Shown: piece by piece, positions 43,567 to 51,740 of the stretch
Position numbering within the stretch: the first letter of the stretch is position 1
Layout: each line of letters starts with the position of its first letter
Assembly (NCBI RefSeq): GCF_000702545.1
Contig: NZ_JNIO01000008.1
Location: 1,984,001-2,048,000 of the forward strand
Length of the DNA stretch: 64,000 bases
Origin: Selenomonas sp. AB3002
GTDB lineage: Bacteria > Bacillota > Negativicutes > Selenomonadales > Selenomonadaceae
Reading direction: 5' to 3'
Program-made: the position numbers and the translations under genes
The notes under the pieces: model-generated
Told to the model about the DNA's origin: nothing
What the model saw: the letters and a program-made list of their open reading frames with translations, nothing else
The model's database searches: none

Positions 43567-43767
43567 TTAAGCAGTCTTGACCACGTTGGCAGCCTGGGGA
43601 CCACGAGCACCTTCCACGATCTCGAATTCCACGTCCTGGCCCTCAACGAGAGTCTTGAAGCCTTCATCCTGAATAGCGGAGAAATGCACGAACACGTCGT
43701 CGCCATCCTCACGAGCGATGAAGCCGTAGCCTTTTTCTGCACTGAACCATTTCACTTTGCCTACCAT
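43567..43767 (-). CDS. Cold-shock domain protein (CspA family)
   Basis: From ATG at 43767 (TAGGAGG SD) the 66 residues are a complete cold-shock domain: [20 protein letters not shown] with RNP1 (KGYGFI), [10 protein letters not shown] with RNP2 (VFVHF), then [20 protein letters not shown]. It binds single-stranded RNA/DNA as a chaperone. A perfect consensus promoter and a leader of about 100 nt suggest the strong, leader-controlled expression typical of csp genes. Confidence 0.97.
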   Translation of the reverse strand: MVGKVKWFSAEKGYGFIAREDGDDVFVHFSAIQDEGFKTLVEGQDVEFEIVEGARGPQAANVVKTA

Positions 43768-43874
43768 AGAGATTCCTCCTAAAAAACCGGCAATGCCTCC
43801 AAGCGTGGCACTACCTCCAAACCGCATCCCAGCGGCAACTTACTTGTGAAGGTCAATCGCCCTCACGAGTCACT

Positions 43875-43903
43875 ATTATAAAGAATATTTATAGACTTGT
43901 CAA
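43875..43903 (-). promoter_or_regulatory. Consensus promoter of the cold-shock gene
   Basis: TTGACA, 17-nt spacer, TATAAT on the minus strand, an exact sigma-A consensus. Start near 43868, so the mRNA leader is about 100 nt. Confidence 0.9.
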
Positions 43904-43968
43904 CCTTGCCTTATGTTTTAGTATTATATGCCACAAATTCATTCCCATTCCCTCGCACTTCCCCCACG

Positions 43969-44085
43969 GCGGCCCAGGGACGGGCCGCTCCCGCAGACCT
44001 TTGGATTCACGTGAAGTGATCCAGGTCTGCAGTCTCTTTTGGTACTTTTCTCTGCATCAGAGAAAAGTACGAGGCGAAGCCTCAA
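43969..44085. repeat. Three-palindrome intergenic repeat, family B
   Basis: GCGGCCC/GGGCCGC, GCAGACCT/AGGTCTGC around TTTGGATTCACG, and ACTTTTCTCT/AGAGAAAAGT. A close match to 38648-38768. It abuts the 3' end of the glutamine-type ATPase gene. Confidence 0.8.
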
Positions 44086-44801
44086 AGGACTTTAGACAAG
44101 AAACTCCGGGTACGTTCTTCTTTGGGGTGTTCGAAAACCTCTTTCGGAACTCCCTGCTCAATAATCCTTCCCTCATCCACAAAAAGCAGCCTGTCCCCCA
44201 CTTCTCTGGCGAACCCCATCTCATGGGTCACAATCACCATGGTCATGCCCTCCTTGGCCAGTGAACGCATGACATCCAGCACCTCGCCCACCATCTCAGG
44301 GTCAAGGGCAGAGGTAGGCTCGTCAAAGAGCATCACCTTGGGGTGCATGGCAAGGGCTCTTGCTATGGCCACGCGCTGCTGCTGGCCGCCGGAGAGCTGA
44401 GGCGGATAGCTGTCTGCTTTCTCAGAAAGGCCCACCCGGGCCAGCAGTTCCCTGGCAGTCTTCTCAGCCTCATCTTTGGCCACCTTCTTGACCTTCATGG
44501 GAGCCAGCATGATATTTTCCAGCACCGTCATATGCGGGAAGAGGTTGAAGCGCTGGAACACCATGCCAACTTCCTCCCGCACCTTGTTGATGTGCGCCTC
44601 CCCGTCAAGAGGAATGCCGTCCACCGTCACCAGTCCTGCCGTGGGCTGCTCAAGGTAGTTCATGCAGCGCAGCAAAGTGGACTTGCCAGAGCCGGAGGGG
44701 CCGATGATGACCACTACCTCCTTGGCATCTATGGACAGGTCAATGCCCCTCAATACCTCATTTTCCCCGAAGGATTTCTTCAGTCCCTTAATGTCTATCA
44801 T
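44082..44801 (-). CDS. Polar amino acid ABC transporter ATP-binding protein (GlnQ type)
   Basis: From ATG at 44801 the 239 residues show Walker [10 protein letters not shown], a Q-loop in [18 protein letters not shown], signature [17 protein letters not shown] and Walker [18 protein letters not shown], then the H-loop in [14 protein letters not shown]. This is the GlnQ/HisP class. The start overlaps the permease gene by 14 nt, with AGAGG as SD. With the permease and binding protein upstream it forms an importer of polar amino acids; the exact substrate is not evident. Confidence 0.95.
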   Translation of the reverse strand: MIDIKGLKKSFGENEVLRGIDLSIDAKEVVVIIGPSGSGKSTLLRCMNYLEQPTAGLVTVDGIPLDGEAHINKVREEVGMVFQRFNLFPHMTVLENIMLAPMKVKKVAKDEAEKTARELLARVGLSEKADSYPPQLSGGQQQRVAIARALAMHPKVMLFDEPTSALDPEMVGEVLDVMRSLAKEGMTMVIVTHEMGFAREVGDRLLFVDEGRIIEQGVPKEVFEHPKEERTRSFLSKVL

Positions 44802-45453
44802 CTGCTGCAAACCTCTTTTCCAAATAAGCCACAAAGCGGGAAATGGTGAGTGTCATCACCAGATAAATGATAGCCACGCTGATCCAGATCTCCAGCGAGC
44901 CGTAAGTCTTGGCGATGATCAGCTGGCCCCGGCGGGTCAGTTCCTCAAAACCGATGACAGACACCAGGGAAGAATCCTTCAGCAGGGCAATGAACTCATT
45001 GCCCAGAGGGGGGATAACCCGCTTGAAGGCCTGGGGCACGATGATGTAGCGCATGGTCTGAGTCCAGGTCATGCCCAGGGAACGCCCTGCCTCCATCTGC
45101 CCGTTGTCAATGGACTGGATGCCAGCCCGGAAAATCTCCGCCACATAAGCTCCGGAGTTGATGCCGCAGGCACCGATAGCCGCCACATAAGGGTCAATGC
45201 GTTGGCCCGTGATCACCGGCAGGGCAAAGTACACCAGGAAAATCTGTATGAGCAGCGGCGTACCCCGGAAGAAGTCCACATAAATCGCCGCCAGCCACTC
45301 CAAGGGCTTGATGCGGCAGATGCGGGCAATGCCCACAAAAAGACCGATGATGACACCCACAGCCACAGACATTGCCGTGATCTTGATGGTAACCCCTGCG
45401 CCCAGGAGCAGCAGTGGGAAAGAGTTTACAACCAAATCGAAATTAAAGGACAT
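44788..45453 (-). CDS. Polar amino acid ABC transporter permease (GlnP/HisM type)
   Basis: The 221 residues hold about five helices and the EAA loop region of amino-acid permeases: [20 protein letters not shown] followed by [23 protein letters not shown]. The N-terminal helix ([20 protein letters not shown]) and [16 protein letters not shown] are also typical. It is encoded between the binding-protein and ATPase genes. A stem-loop at 45548-45590 separates it from the binding-protein gene and may lower permease expression relative to the binding protein. Confidence 0.94.
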   Translation of the reverse strand: MSFNFDLVVNSFPLLLLGAGVTIKITAMSVAVGVIIGLFVGIARICRIKPLEWLAAIYVDFFRGTPLLIQIFLVYFALPVITGQRIDPYVAAIGACGINSGAYVAEIFRAGIQSIDNGQMEAGRSLGMTWTQTMRYIIVPQAFKRVIPPLGNEFIALLKDSSLVSVIGFEELTRRGQLIIAKTYGSLEIWISVAIIYLVMTLTISRFVAYLEKRFAADDRH

Positions 45454-45547
45454 AAGCCCACCTCTTCACGAATAATTATACATCAAAATCGAATAACTAT
45501 GTGAATTATACACTTTGCAAACTGTCCTGTCAACGTGTACATAATAA

Positions 45548-45590
45548 ACAAACGCCACGCCTCCCTGCACAGGGAAAACATGACGTTTAT
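45548..45590 (-). terminator. Stem-loop between the binding-protein and permease genes
   Basis: Arms AAACG-CCA and TGA-CGTTT with an inner CCTG/CAGG, followed by a T-rich stretch on the minus strand. Probably a leaky terminator or processing site inside the operon. The rest of 45454-45731 has no gene I can support. Confidence 0.5.
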
Positions 45591-45731
45591 TTATGCATCC
45601 ATTACAACCTCACCCACTTGAGTGAGGGGCATGGACATGGCATAAGCGGAACGTGTGGAATTTGGCCGCAGGCCGAAGTCCAAGTGAAGCGCTGCCATGC
45701 CCATGACCCGAACGCCTTGCATGCGCCAGAC

Positions 45732-46529
45732 TTACTTCTTGGCGCCGCCGAACCACTTGTCATAAATCTTCTGGTACTCGCCGTTGTCCTTGAGCTTCTT
45801 GAGGGCAGCATTGATTTCCTTCTGGAGGTCAGCGTTGTCCTTGCTCATGGCAATGCCATAGTTCTCAGCAGTGAGCTTCTCAGTCAGCTCTTTCACGCCC
45901 GTGGCACCGCTCTTGGTGATGTAGTACTCATTCACCGGCTTGTCGTTGACCACAGCGTCCACGCCATTTGCCTTCAGCTCCATGAAGCAGTCAGCAGGGG
46001 TGTTGAGCTCCTTGATCTCCACGCCCTCAATCTTCTTCACTTCCTCAGCGCTGGTAGTGCCGATCTGCACAGCTACCTTCTTGCCCTTGAGGTCCTGGAA
46101 CTTCTTGATGGCTTCCTCATTGTCACGGACAATCATGGTGAGGCCGGCTTCATAGTAGGGGTCAGAGAAGTTCACGTTCTTCTGGCGCTCCTCATTGATG
46201 GTCATGCCGGAAATGATGGCATCGATGTTCTTGGCCTGCAGAGCAGGAATCAAGCCGTCAAAGCCCATGTCCTTGATTTCCACCTCACGGCCCATCTCCT
46301 TGCCGATGGCACGGATGAGGTCCATGTCAAATCCCTGGAACTCCTTCTGAGTCTCATCCTGGAACTCGAAAGGAGCAAAGTCAGCCGAGCAGCCAACCCG
46401 CAGGATCTTCTCCCCGGAAGCAGCCCCGCTGCCGGAAGTTGCCTGCTGGTCGCCGCCGCAACCTGTGAAAGCCGCCACGCTAAGAGCGCAGGCAGCAGCT
46501 ACTGCCATGAGTTTCTTGAACTTGAACAT
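45732..46529 (-). CDS. Polar amino acid ABC transporter substrate-binding lipoprotein (GlnH type)
   Basis: The 265 residues have a lipoprotein signal with lipobox AAFTGC. The SBP_bac_3 domain follows: LRVGCSADFAPFEFQDETQK, FDMDLIRAIGKEMGREVEIK, MTINEERQKNVNFSDPYYEA, GKKVAVQIGTTSAEEVKKIE and NADLQKEINAALKKLKDNGE. It captures an amino acid at the outer face of the inner membrane for the permease/ATPase encoded downstream. A perfect hairpin lies in its leader (46557-46583). Confidence 0.95.
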   Translation of the reverse strand: MFKFKKLMAVAAACALSVAAFTGCGGDQQATSGSGAASGEKILRVGCSADFAPFEFQDETQKEFQGFDMDLIRAIGKEMGREVEIKDMGFDGLIPALQAKNIDAIISGMTINEERQKNVNFSDPYYEAGLTMIVRDNEEAIKKFQDLKGKKVAVQIGTTSAEEVKKIEGVEIKELNTPADCFMELKANGVDAVVNDKPVNEYYITKSGATGVKELTEKLTAENYGIAMSKDNADLQKEINAALKKLKDNGEYQKIYDKWFGGAKK

Positions 46530-46556
46530 AATATTCCCCCTATTCTCAAACTAAGA

Positions 46557-46583
46557 GAAGCCCGGAATACGCTTCCGGGCTTC
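46557..46583 (-). promoter_or_regulatory. Perfect hairpin in the glnH-type leader
   Basis: GAAGCCCGGAA/TTCCGGGCTTC, an 11-bp stem with a 5-nt loop, 28 nt before the start codon. With no U-run it is more likely an mRNA leader structure or operator than a terminator. Confidence 0.45.
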
Positions 46584-46716
46584 ACCTTCACGCAACACTA
46601 TAATATATAATATAACAATTTTACAATTGTTGAAAGGCCAATTGGTAATTTTGCCTGCGGCAAAATTTGAACAGCTACCTTATAACAATGTTACGTTTTA
46701 TGCAAATATGCTTTTG

Positions 46717-47004
46717 TTAGGCCTCAGCGCGATGCTTGTTGAAGCAGTCACGGCAATAAACCGGACGGTCGTTCTTCGGCTCGAAGGGCACCTCGGTCTC
46801 CTTGCCGCAGTCAGCGCAGGTGACCTTGAACATCTGGCGCTGCTCACCGCCATCACGGCTGCGGCGGCGCTTGTCGCGGCAGTCACGGCAACGTGCCGGC
46901 TCATTCTCGAAACCCTTCTCAGCGTAGAATTCCTGTTCACCAGCGGTGAAAGTGAACTCTTTGCCACATTCCTTGCATACTAAAGTCTTGTCTTCGAATG
47001 CCAT
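46717..47004 (-). CDS. Double zinc-ribbon protein
   Basis: The 95 residues contain two four-cysteine ribbons: CKECGKEFTFTAGEQEFYAE with CRDCRDKRR (residues 10-45), and CADCGKETEVPFEP with CRDCFNKH (60-90). The first matches the probable zinc-ribbon family (PF13451), whose typical feature is GEQEFYAEKGF. Small proteins of this kind are common in Firmicutes and Chloroflexi and are presumed to bind nucleic acid. The role is unknown. Confidence 0.85.
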   Translation of the reverse strand: MAFEDKTLVCKECGKEFTFTAGEQEFYAEKGFENEPARCRDCRDKRRRSRDGGEQRQMFKVTCADCGKETEVPFEPKNDRPVYCRDCFNKHRAEA

Positions 47005-47224
47005 ACGATAATCCCCTTACTGAAAAATATAGTTTACCTGCGTCCCCTGACTCAAACGATTCTCGAACGCCCATAGGGGTAGTATACTACAAAATAAGGG
47101 AAAATGCAAATTATTTGTGAGTTGTGCGAATATTCTCCTGCATTCCACCATGCACAGCAGGCCGCAATTGTGTTATACTTATGCATGAACTATAGACACT
47201 TTCTCCTTTGGAAAGGAATAACTA

Positions 47225-48241
47225 ATGAAAAACTTTCTTATCGTAAAACTAAGTGCTATTGGCGATGTGATACACGCCCTGCCTACGGCTTACGCCCTCA
47301 AGGAAACGTACCCGGACTGCCATATCACCTGGGTAGTGGAACCCCCTGCCTATGACCTGGTGAACATGTGCCCCCATATTGACGAAGTCATTCTCTTTGA
47401 AAAGAAAAAGTTCAAATCTTTCCGGGGATTCCTGCGGGAGTACGGTCCCCTGAAGCGCAAGATCCAATTGCGGAACTATGATGCCGTACTGGATCTGCAG
47501 GGTCTTTTCAAATCAGCCGCCATTGCCAGACTGGGCAAAGCCCCCATCAAGCTGGGCATGTGCAATATGAGAGAACTCAGCGACCGCATTTCCCGCCCCG
47601 TCATCGGTCCCCATGCAAACGGCCACATTGTAGAGCGCTACCTGGATGTGGCCCGTGCCCTGAACTGCCGGGTGGATGAAGTACGCCTGACCCTTGAGGT
47701 GCCCGACAGGGAAGCAGACATTGCCAGGCGGATTTTCAGCCAGGCAGGAGCAAATATGGACAATGACTATGCAGTATTTGCCATAGGCGCCAACTGGCCC
47801 AACAAGCGCTGGCCAGCCAGGCACTTCGCCCAGCTTTCTGACAGGCTCTACGACAGGAAAATCATCCCCATACTGGTGGGCGGCGGGCCGGTTGATGAGC
47901 AGCGGGCCGCTGAAATATGCTCCTACACGGAGATTCCACCCGTGAATTTAGTGGGCAGGACGAATTTCAAGCAGCTCACCTATATCCTGCAGCAGGCGAA
48001 GCTGTGCCTGGGCGGCGATACCGGCCCTGTGCACCTTGCCGCAGGCCTTGGCACCCCCACCATCATGGTCATGGGTCCCACCGATGCCAACCGCAACGGC
48101 CCCTATGGACAGCCTGGAAACGCCATAGAGGTTGACCGTCCCTGCCGCTACTGCTGGCAGAGAGCCTGCCCCAAGCACCTGGACTGCCTGGAGGCCATCA
48201 CCGTAGAGCACGTGCTGGAAAAAATGGAAGAACTGCTTTGA
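47225..48241 (+). CDS. Glycosyltransferase family 9, LPS heptosyltransferase (WaaC-like)
   Basis: The 338 residues match GT9: N-terminal LIVKLSAIGDVIHALPTAYA, DAVLDLQGLFKSAAIARLGK near 90, VFAIGANWPNKRWPARHFAQ near 185 and LCLGGDTGPVHLAAGLGTPT with MVMGPTDANRNGPYG near 265, followed by a cysteine pair (CRYCWQRACPKHLDCL). GT9 enzymes move heptose from ADP-heptose to the LPS inner core on the cytoplasmic face. ADP-heptose synthesis genes are at 60.9-63.4 kb. It begins a plus-strand unit with two YrbL-like genes. The exact acceptor (first or later heptose) is not clear. Confidence 0.9.
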   Translation: MKNFLIVKLSAIGDVIHALPTAYALKETYPDCHITWVVEPPAYDLVNMCPHIDEVILFEKKKFKSFRGFLREYGPLKRKIQLRNYDAVLDLQGLFKSAAIARLGKAPIKLGMCNMRELSDRISRPVIGPHANGHIVERYLDVARALNCRVDEVRLTLEVPDREADIARRIFSQAGANMDNDYAVFAIGANWPNKRWPARHFAQLSDRLYDRKIIPILVGGGPVDEQRAAEICSYTEIPPVNLVGRTNFKQLTYILQQAKLCLGGDTGPVHLAAGLGTPTIMVMGPTDANRNGPYGQPGNAIEVDRPCRYCWQRACPKHLDCLEAITVEHVLEKMEELL

Positions 48242-48268
48242 AAAATTTACTGATTGGAGATTGTTTTT

Positions 48269-48853
48269 ATGCTGATTATGACAGATTCGCTGTATATAGG
48301 CAAAGGCTTGCACAAGGTGGCTTATGTGCATCCTGAGGATGAAGACAAGGTCATCAAGATTCCCTTCAATCCCAAGGATGCCGAACTGCGGCAGGAACTG
48401 GCCTATCGAAAGGCCAGAGCCTTCCGTCACCTGCAGTCGGAGCTTCTGACCAAACATTACGGCCCTGTGGAAACTGACAAGGGCACGGGGCAGGTCTTTG
48501 AGCGTGTCCGCAATGCAGACGGCAGCGAGTGCGAGACTCTGGGTGAGTTCCTGGACAAGCAGAAGGAAGCTGGCTGGCCGGACAGAAAATTTGCCCGTGA
48601 GCTGATAGAAGGCTTTACCCGGCAGGTTATGAAGGAGCGAATCCTCACCAACGATACCAGCCTGATAAATTTCCTGCTGCAGCGGGATGAGGCAGGCAAA
48701 ATACGCCTGCGCATTATCGACAATGTGGGCAGCCCCGTGAAGATTCCCTTGGTTTACTACTGGGACTACATGACCCGCTCACATATCAAACGCTACCTGA
48801 GACGGCTCCGGCGAGATCTCATGGACAACTATGCGGGCCTGTTTGAAGAATAA
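48269..48853 (+). CDS. YrbL-like protein (PhoP network family, protein-kinase-like fold), copy 1
   Basis: From ATG at 48269 (TTGGAG SD) the 194 residues match the YrbL family (PF10707): GKGLHKVAYVHPEDEDKVIK, LAYRKARAFRHLQSELLTKH, GQVFERVRNADGSECETLGE, ILTNDTSLINFLLQRDE and RLRIIDNVGSPVKIPLVYYW. The DN pairs resemble catalytic-loop and DFG-like positions of aminoglycoside/LPS kinase folds. E. coli YrbL is PhoP-regulated with unclear function. The position after a heptosyltransferase hints at LPS-core phosphorylation, which is inference. Confidence 0.8.
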   Translation: MLIMTDSLYIGKGLHKVAYVHPEDEDKVIKIPFNPKDAELRQELAYRKARAFRHLQSELLTKHYGPVETDKGTGQVFERVRNADGSECETLGEFLDKQKEAGWPDRKFARELIEGFTRQVMKERILTNDTSLINFLLQRDEAGKIRLRIIDNVGSPVKIPLVYYWDYMTRSHIKRYLRRLRRDLMDNYAGLFEE

Positions 48854-48862
48854 GGAGATACC

Positions 48863-49459
48863 ATGCTGAAATTAAAAGAAGAACAGTTCCTTGGGGACGG
48901 CAATCACAAGAAGGTATATATCCACCCCGAGGATGAGCACAAATGCGTGAAGCTGCTGTTCACCCCGGATGACCCGGATATGAAGCGGGAGTTCCGCTAT
49001 CGCAGATCCTTGGGCAAAAGGGAAGGCCAGATGCCTCTTCTGACCAAGTATTACGGTACGGAAGAAACAGACCAGGGCCTGGGCTATGTCTTTGAACGGG
49101 TGGTGGACTATGATGGCAGCGTGAGCCGCACCCTCCTTTCCGAACTGGAGAACCCCACGGACAGAGCCAGACTGGAGCAGATTTTGAGGGACTTCCACCA
49201 GGAATTCATGCGTGAGCGCTTCGCCCCGGCAGGGGTGGATCCCGATAATTTCCTGGTTCAGCGCATATCCGCAACCGAATCCCGGGTCCGCATCATTGAC
49301 AATATCGGCACCTCTGCCAAGTTCCCCCTTGAGTATTACGTAGGCTTCCTGGCGAAGAAGCGGGCCCAAAAATACTGGAACCGTCTGGTAGGCGATATTG
49401 CCAGAGATTTTCCCCATGCTGTTTCCAAAGAGTGCATAGAATCCCTTTGGGAACGCTGA
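48863..49459 (+). CDS. YrbL-like protein, copy 2 (tandem paralogue)
   Basis: The 198 residues are a diverged copy of the preceding gene: LGDGNHKKVYIHPEDEHKCV, RYRRSLGKREGQMPLLTKYY, GYVFERVVDYDGSVSRTLLS, FAPAGVDPDNFLVQRI and RVRIIDNIGTSAKFPLEYYV. The catalytic-like DPDNF and IDN positions are kept, so both copies could be active on different substrates. It starts 9 nt after copy 1 with AAGGAG and is followed by a bidirectional terminator. Confidence 0.8.
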   Translation: MLKLKEEQFLGDGNHKKVYIHPEDEHKCVKLLFTPDDPDMKREFRYRRSLGKREGQMPLLTKYYGTEETDQGLGYVFERVVDYDGSVSRTLLSELENPTDRARLEQILRDFHQEFMRERFAPAGVDPDNFLVQRISATESRVRIIDNIGTSAKFPLEYYVGFLAKKRAQKYWNRLVGDIARDFPHAVSKECIESLWER

Positions 49460-49467
49460 AAGGTCAA

Positions 49468-49510
49468 ATAAAAAACGAGAGCCTCTCCTCGCAGCAGGCT
49501 CTCGTTTTTT
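49468..49510. terminator. Bidirectional terminator between the yrbL-like gene and the LPS operon
   Basis: ACGAGAGCC/GGCTCTCGT (49475-49483 and 49497-49505) with A- and T-runs on both sides. It ends the plus-strand heptosyltransferase unit and the long minus-strand LPS cluster. Confidence 0.92.
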
Positions 49511-49516
49511 ACTCTA

Positions 49517-50602
49517 TTAATTTTCTGAAGTTGCCTTATTTTGCTCCGGCTTGATCACATCACGGATGAAGAAGGCGGTCAGGATTATGAAGGACACATA
49601 TAGCAGGCTCAGATCCCTGATTTCATCCGGCAGAACGAACATGAAGTAGAGGATACCATTTATCAAGAGCGCCAGCTTGGCATGATTCTTCCAAGCATCT
49701 GTCAAATGATGCCAAGCTTTTTTCACGATCCAGTAGACACAGATCATATGCGGCAGGAACATCCCCCGTCCCAGGGGAACGCCATAAATGGTCGTGGTAT
49801 TGAAGTAGCTGCCGATACGCCATACACTCCCCAGGTGATCCTTGATGCGCCAGTCAGCCATATCCCCGGGATTGCCGGCGTACAGCGCACGGATATATAG
49901 ATAAGTCACACCCGCAATAAAAGCTGTTCCCAGGGTAATACCGGCTGCTTTTTTGACCTCATAATGACTGCGGGCCAAAGGATACAGGGTCAGCAGGAAA
50001 AACAGGAAGGATTCCTTGTTGGCCTCGGCAATAGGAGCCAGGACTACCAACCCAGGCCAGTTGCCATGGAGGGCGAAGCGGGCAGCCATGAACATGAACA
50101 GGACTTCAAATATATCATAATAATATCCCCCCAACACCTCAAAAAAGGGGAATATCAGGGCAAAAAACATGGCCCCCAGCGTGCCTGTCACCTTGTCCTG
50201 GACTATCTCGCACAGCAGGGAACGCAAAATCCAGATGGCAGCAAAAAAAGCCAGGAAGCAGAAGAAATACATCAGATGATATTCTATGACATATTCCCTG
50301 GGTATGTCAGCCTTGGCATATATTTTCCCGATGGAGCTGCTTTTGATAAGTTTTGCCTCCAGCTTTTCCTGGGTCTGCTCCGGCAGGGCATCGGCAATGC
50401 GCTTCACTGTCTGTGGCAACAGCTGCCTGTGCACGAAGGGGCGCTTAGCTGTCTCCTCCACCATAGCTGTGAAGCCCATGGCCTCGGCACCGTCACGGAA
50501 GGCCCAGTTGGCAAAAAAGCCTGAGTAGCTGGCAGCCGAAATCACCAGTATCAAAAAAAACACCATGAATTTGCGTATAATCTTATCAATTTTTTGTTCC
50601 AA
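49517..50602 (-). CDS. Polytopic membrane protein, last gene of the LPS cluster
   Basis: From TTG at 50602 (GGAGAG SD) about 361 residues. Hydrophobic segments include FMVFFLILVISAASYSGFFA, LMYFFCFLAFFAAIWILRSL, LGAMFFALIFPFFEVLGGYY and others, about eight in all. A soluble stretch after the first helix (FVHRQLLPQTVKRIADALPE) resembles extracytoplasmic loops of membrane glycosyltransferase-like proteins. No family recognised. Its place after glf and the O-antigen ligase suggests surface polysaccharide export or modification. Confidence 0.65.
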   Translation of the reverse strand: MEQKIDKIIRKFMVFFLILVISAASYSGFFANWAFRDGAEAMGFTAMVEETAKRPFVHRQLLPQTVKRIADALPEQTQEKLEAKLIKSSSIGKIYAKADIPREYVIEYHLMYFFCFLAFFAAIWILRSLLCEIVQDKVTGTLGAMFFALIFPFFEVLGGYYYDIFEVLFMFMAARFALHGNWPGLVVLAPIAEANKESFLFFLLTLYPLARSHYEVKKAAGITLGTAFIAGVTYLYIRALYAGNPGDMADWRIKDHLGSVWRIGSYFNTTTIYGVPLGRGMFLPHMICVYWIVKKAWHHLTDAWKNHAKLALLINGILYFMFVLPDEIRDLSLLYVSFIILTAFFIRDVIKPEQNKATSEN

Positions 50603-50629
50603 AACTATCTCTCCAGTCACCCTTCACTA

Positions 50630-51730
50630 TCAAACTTCCTTGCCTGCGCGCTCCAGAGCGCTCTTGATAACATCATCCATATCATAATACTTGTACTCTG
50701 CCAGGCGGCCGCCAAAGATGACATTGGCCTCCTTTTCAGCCAGCTCTGCATACTGCTGATAAAGCGCCTGATTCTTGTCATTGTTCACCGGGTAGTAGGC
50801 TTCCTCACCGGGCTGCCAGTCAGCAGGATACTCACGGGTCACATAGGTGACGGGCTGGGTTCCGAACTCGAAGTGCTTGTGCTCGATGATGCGGGTATAG
50901 GGCACCTCACGGGCGGTGTAGTTCATCACAGCCACTCCCTGATGGTTCTCCTCCTCCAAGCGCTCCGTCTCAAATTTCAGCCCCCTATACTCCAAACGGC
51001 CCAGCTGGTAGTCAAAGTATTCGTCAATGGGGCCGGTATAAACGATTTTCTTTGCCAACTGGCTGTACTTGTCCCTATCCTGCAGGAAATCAGTATCAAG
51101 ACGCACCTCAATGCCCTCCAGCAGTGCGTCTATAAGCTTGTTGTAACCCCCCACGGGAATCCCCTGATAGCGGTCATTGAAATAATTGTTGTCAAAGGTG
51201 TAACGCACAGGCAGCCTCTTGATGATAAAGGCGGGCAATTCCGTGCAGGAACGCCCCCACTGCTTTTCCGTATAGCCCTTGATAAGCTTTTCATAGACCG
51301 TGCGACCAATGAGGGAAATGGCCTGCTCCTCAAGGTTCTGAGGCTCCGCGATGCACGCCTCCTTCCGCTCGGCTTCAATCTTCGCCGCCACCTCAGCGGG
51401 AGTGTGAACTTCAGGCCAGAGCTTGGTAAAAGTGTTCATATTGAAGGGCAAATTGTAAAGTTCCCCACGGAAATTAGCCACAGGGCTGTTCACATAATTG
51501 TTGAACTCCACAAAGCTATTCACGTACTCCCACACCTCCTTGTAGGAAGTATGGAAGATATGAGCGCCGTACTGATGGACATTGATGCCATCCTTTTCCT
51601 CACAATACACATTGCCTCCCGCATGGCTCCTGCGCTCCAGCACCAGGCAGGACTTGCCCTTCTTCTTCATTTCATGAGCAAAGACCGCGCCGAACAGGCC
51701 ACTGCCAACAATCAAATAATCGTACATCAT
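50630..51730 (-). CDS. glf: UDP-galactopyranose mutase
   Basis: The 366 residues match Glf: FAD-binding LIVGSGLFGAVFAHEMKKKG, then CLVLERRSHAGGNVYCEEKD and YGAHIFHTSYKEVWEYVNSF. The C-terminal substrate region has ETERLEEENHQGVAVMNYTA and YTRIIEHKHFEFG, followed by TYVTREYPADWQPGEEAYYP. It interconverts UDP-galactopyranose and UDP-galactofuranose in the cytoplasm. Its presence implies galactofuranose in the LPS or another surface glycan. It sits downstream of the O-antigen ligase gene. Confidence 0.97.
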   Translation of the reverse strand: MMYDYLIVGSGLFGAVFAHEMKKKGKSCLVLERRSHAGGNVYCEEKDGINVHQYGAHIFHTSYKEVWEYVNSFVEFNNYVNSPVANFRGELYNLPFNMNTFTKLWPEVHTPAEVAAKIEAERKEACIAEPQNLEEQAISLIGRTVYEKLIKGYTEKQWGRSCTELPAFIIKRLPVRYTFDNNYFNDRYQGIPVGGYNKLIDALLEGIEVRLDTDFLQDRDKYSQLAKKIVYTGPIDEYFDYQLGRLEYRGLKFETERLEEENHQGVAVMNYTAREVPYTRIIEHKHFEFGTQPVTYVTREYPADWQPGEEAYYPVNNDKNQALYQQYAELAEKEANVIFGGRLAEYKYYDMDDVIKSALERAGKEV

Positions 51731-51740
51731 CTACATCCTC

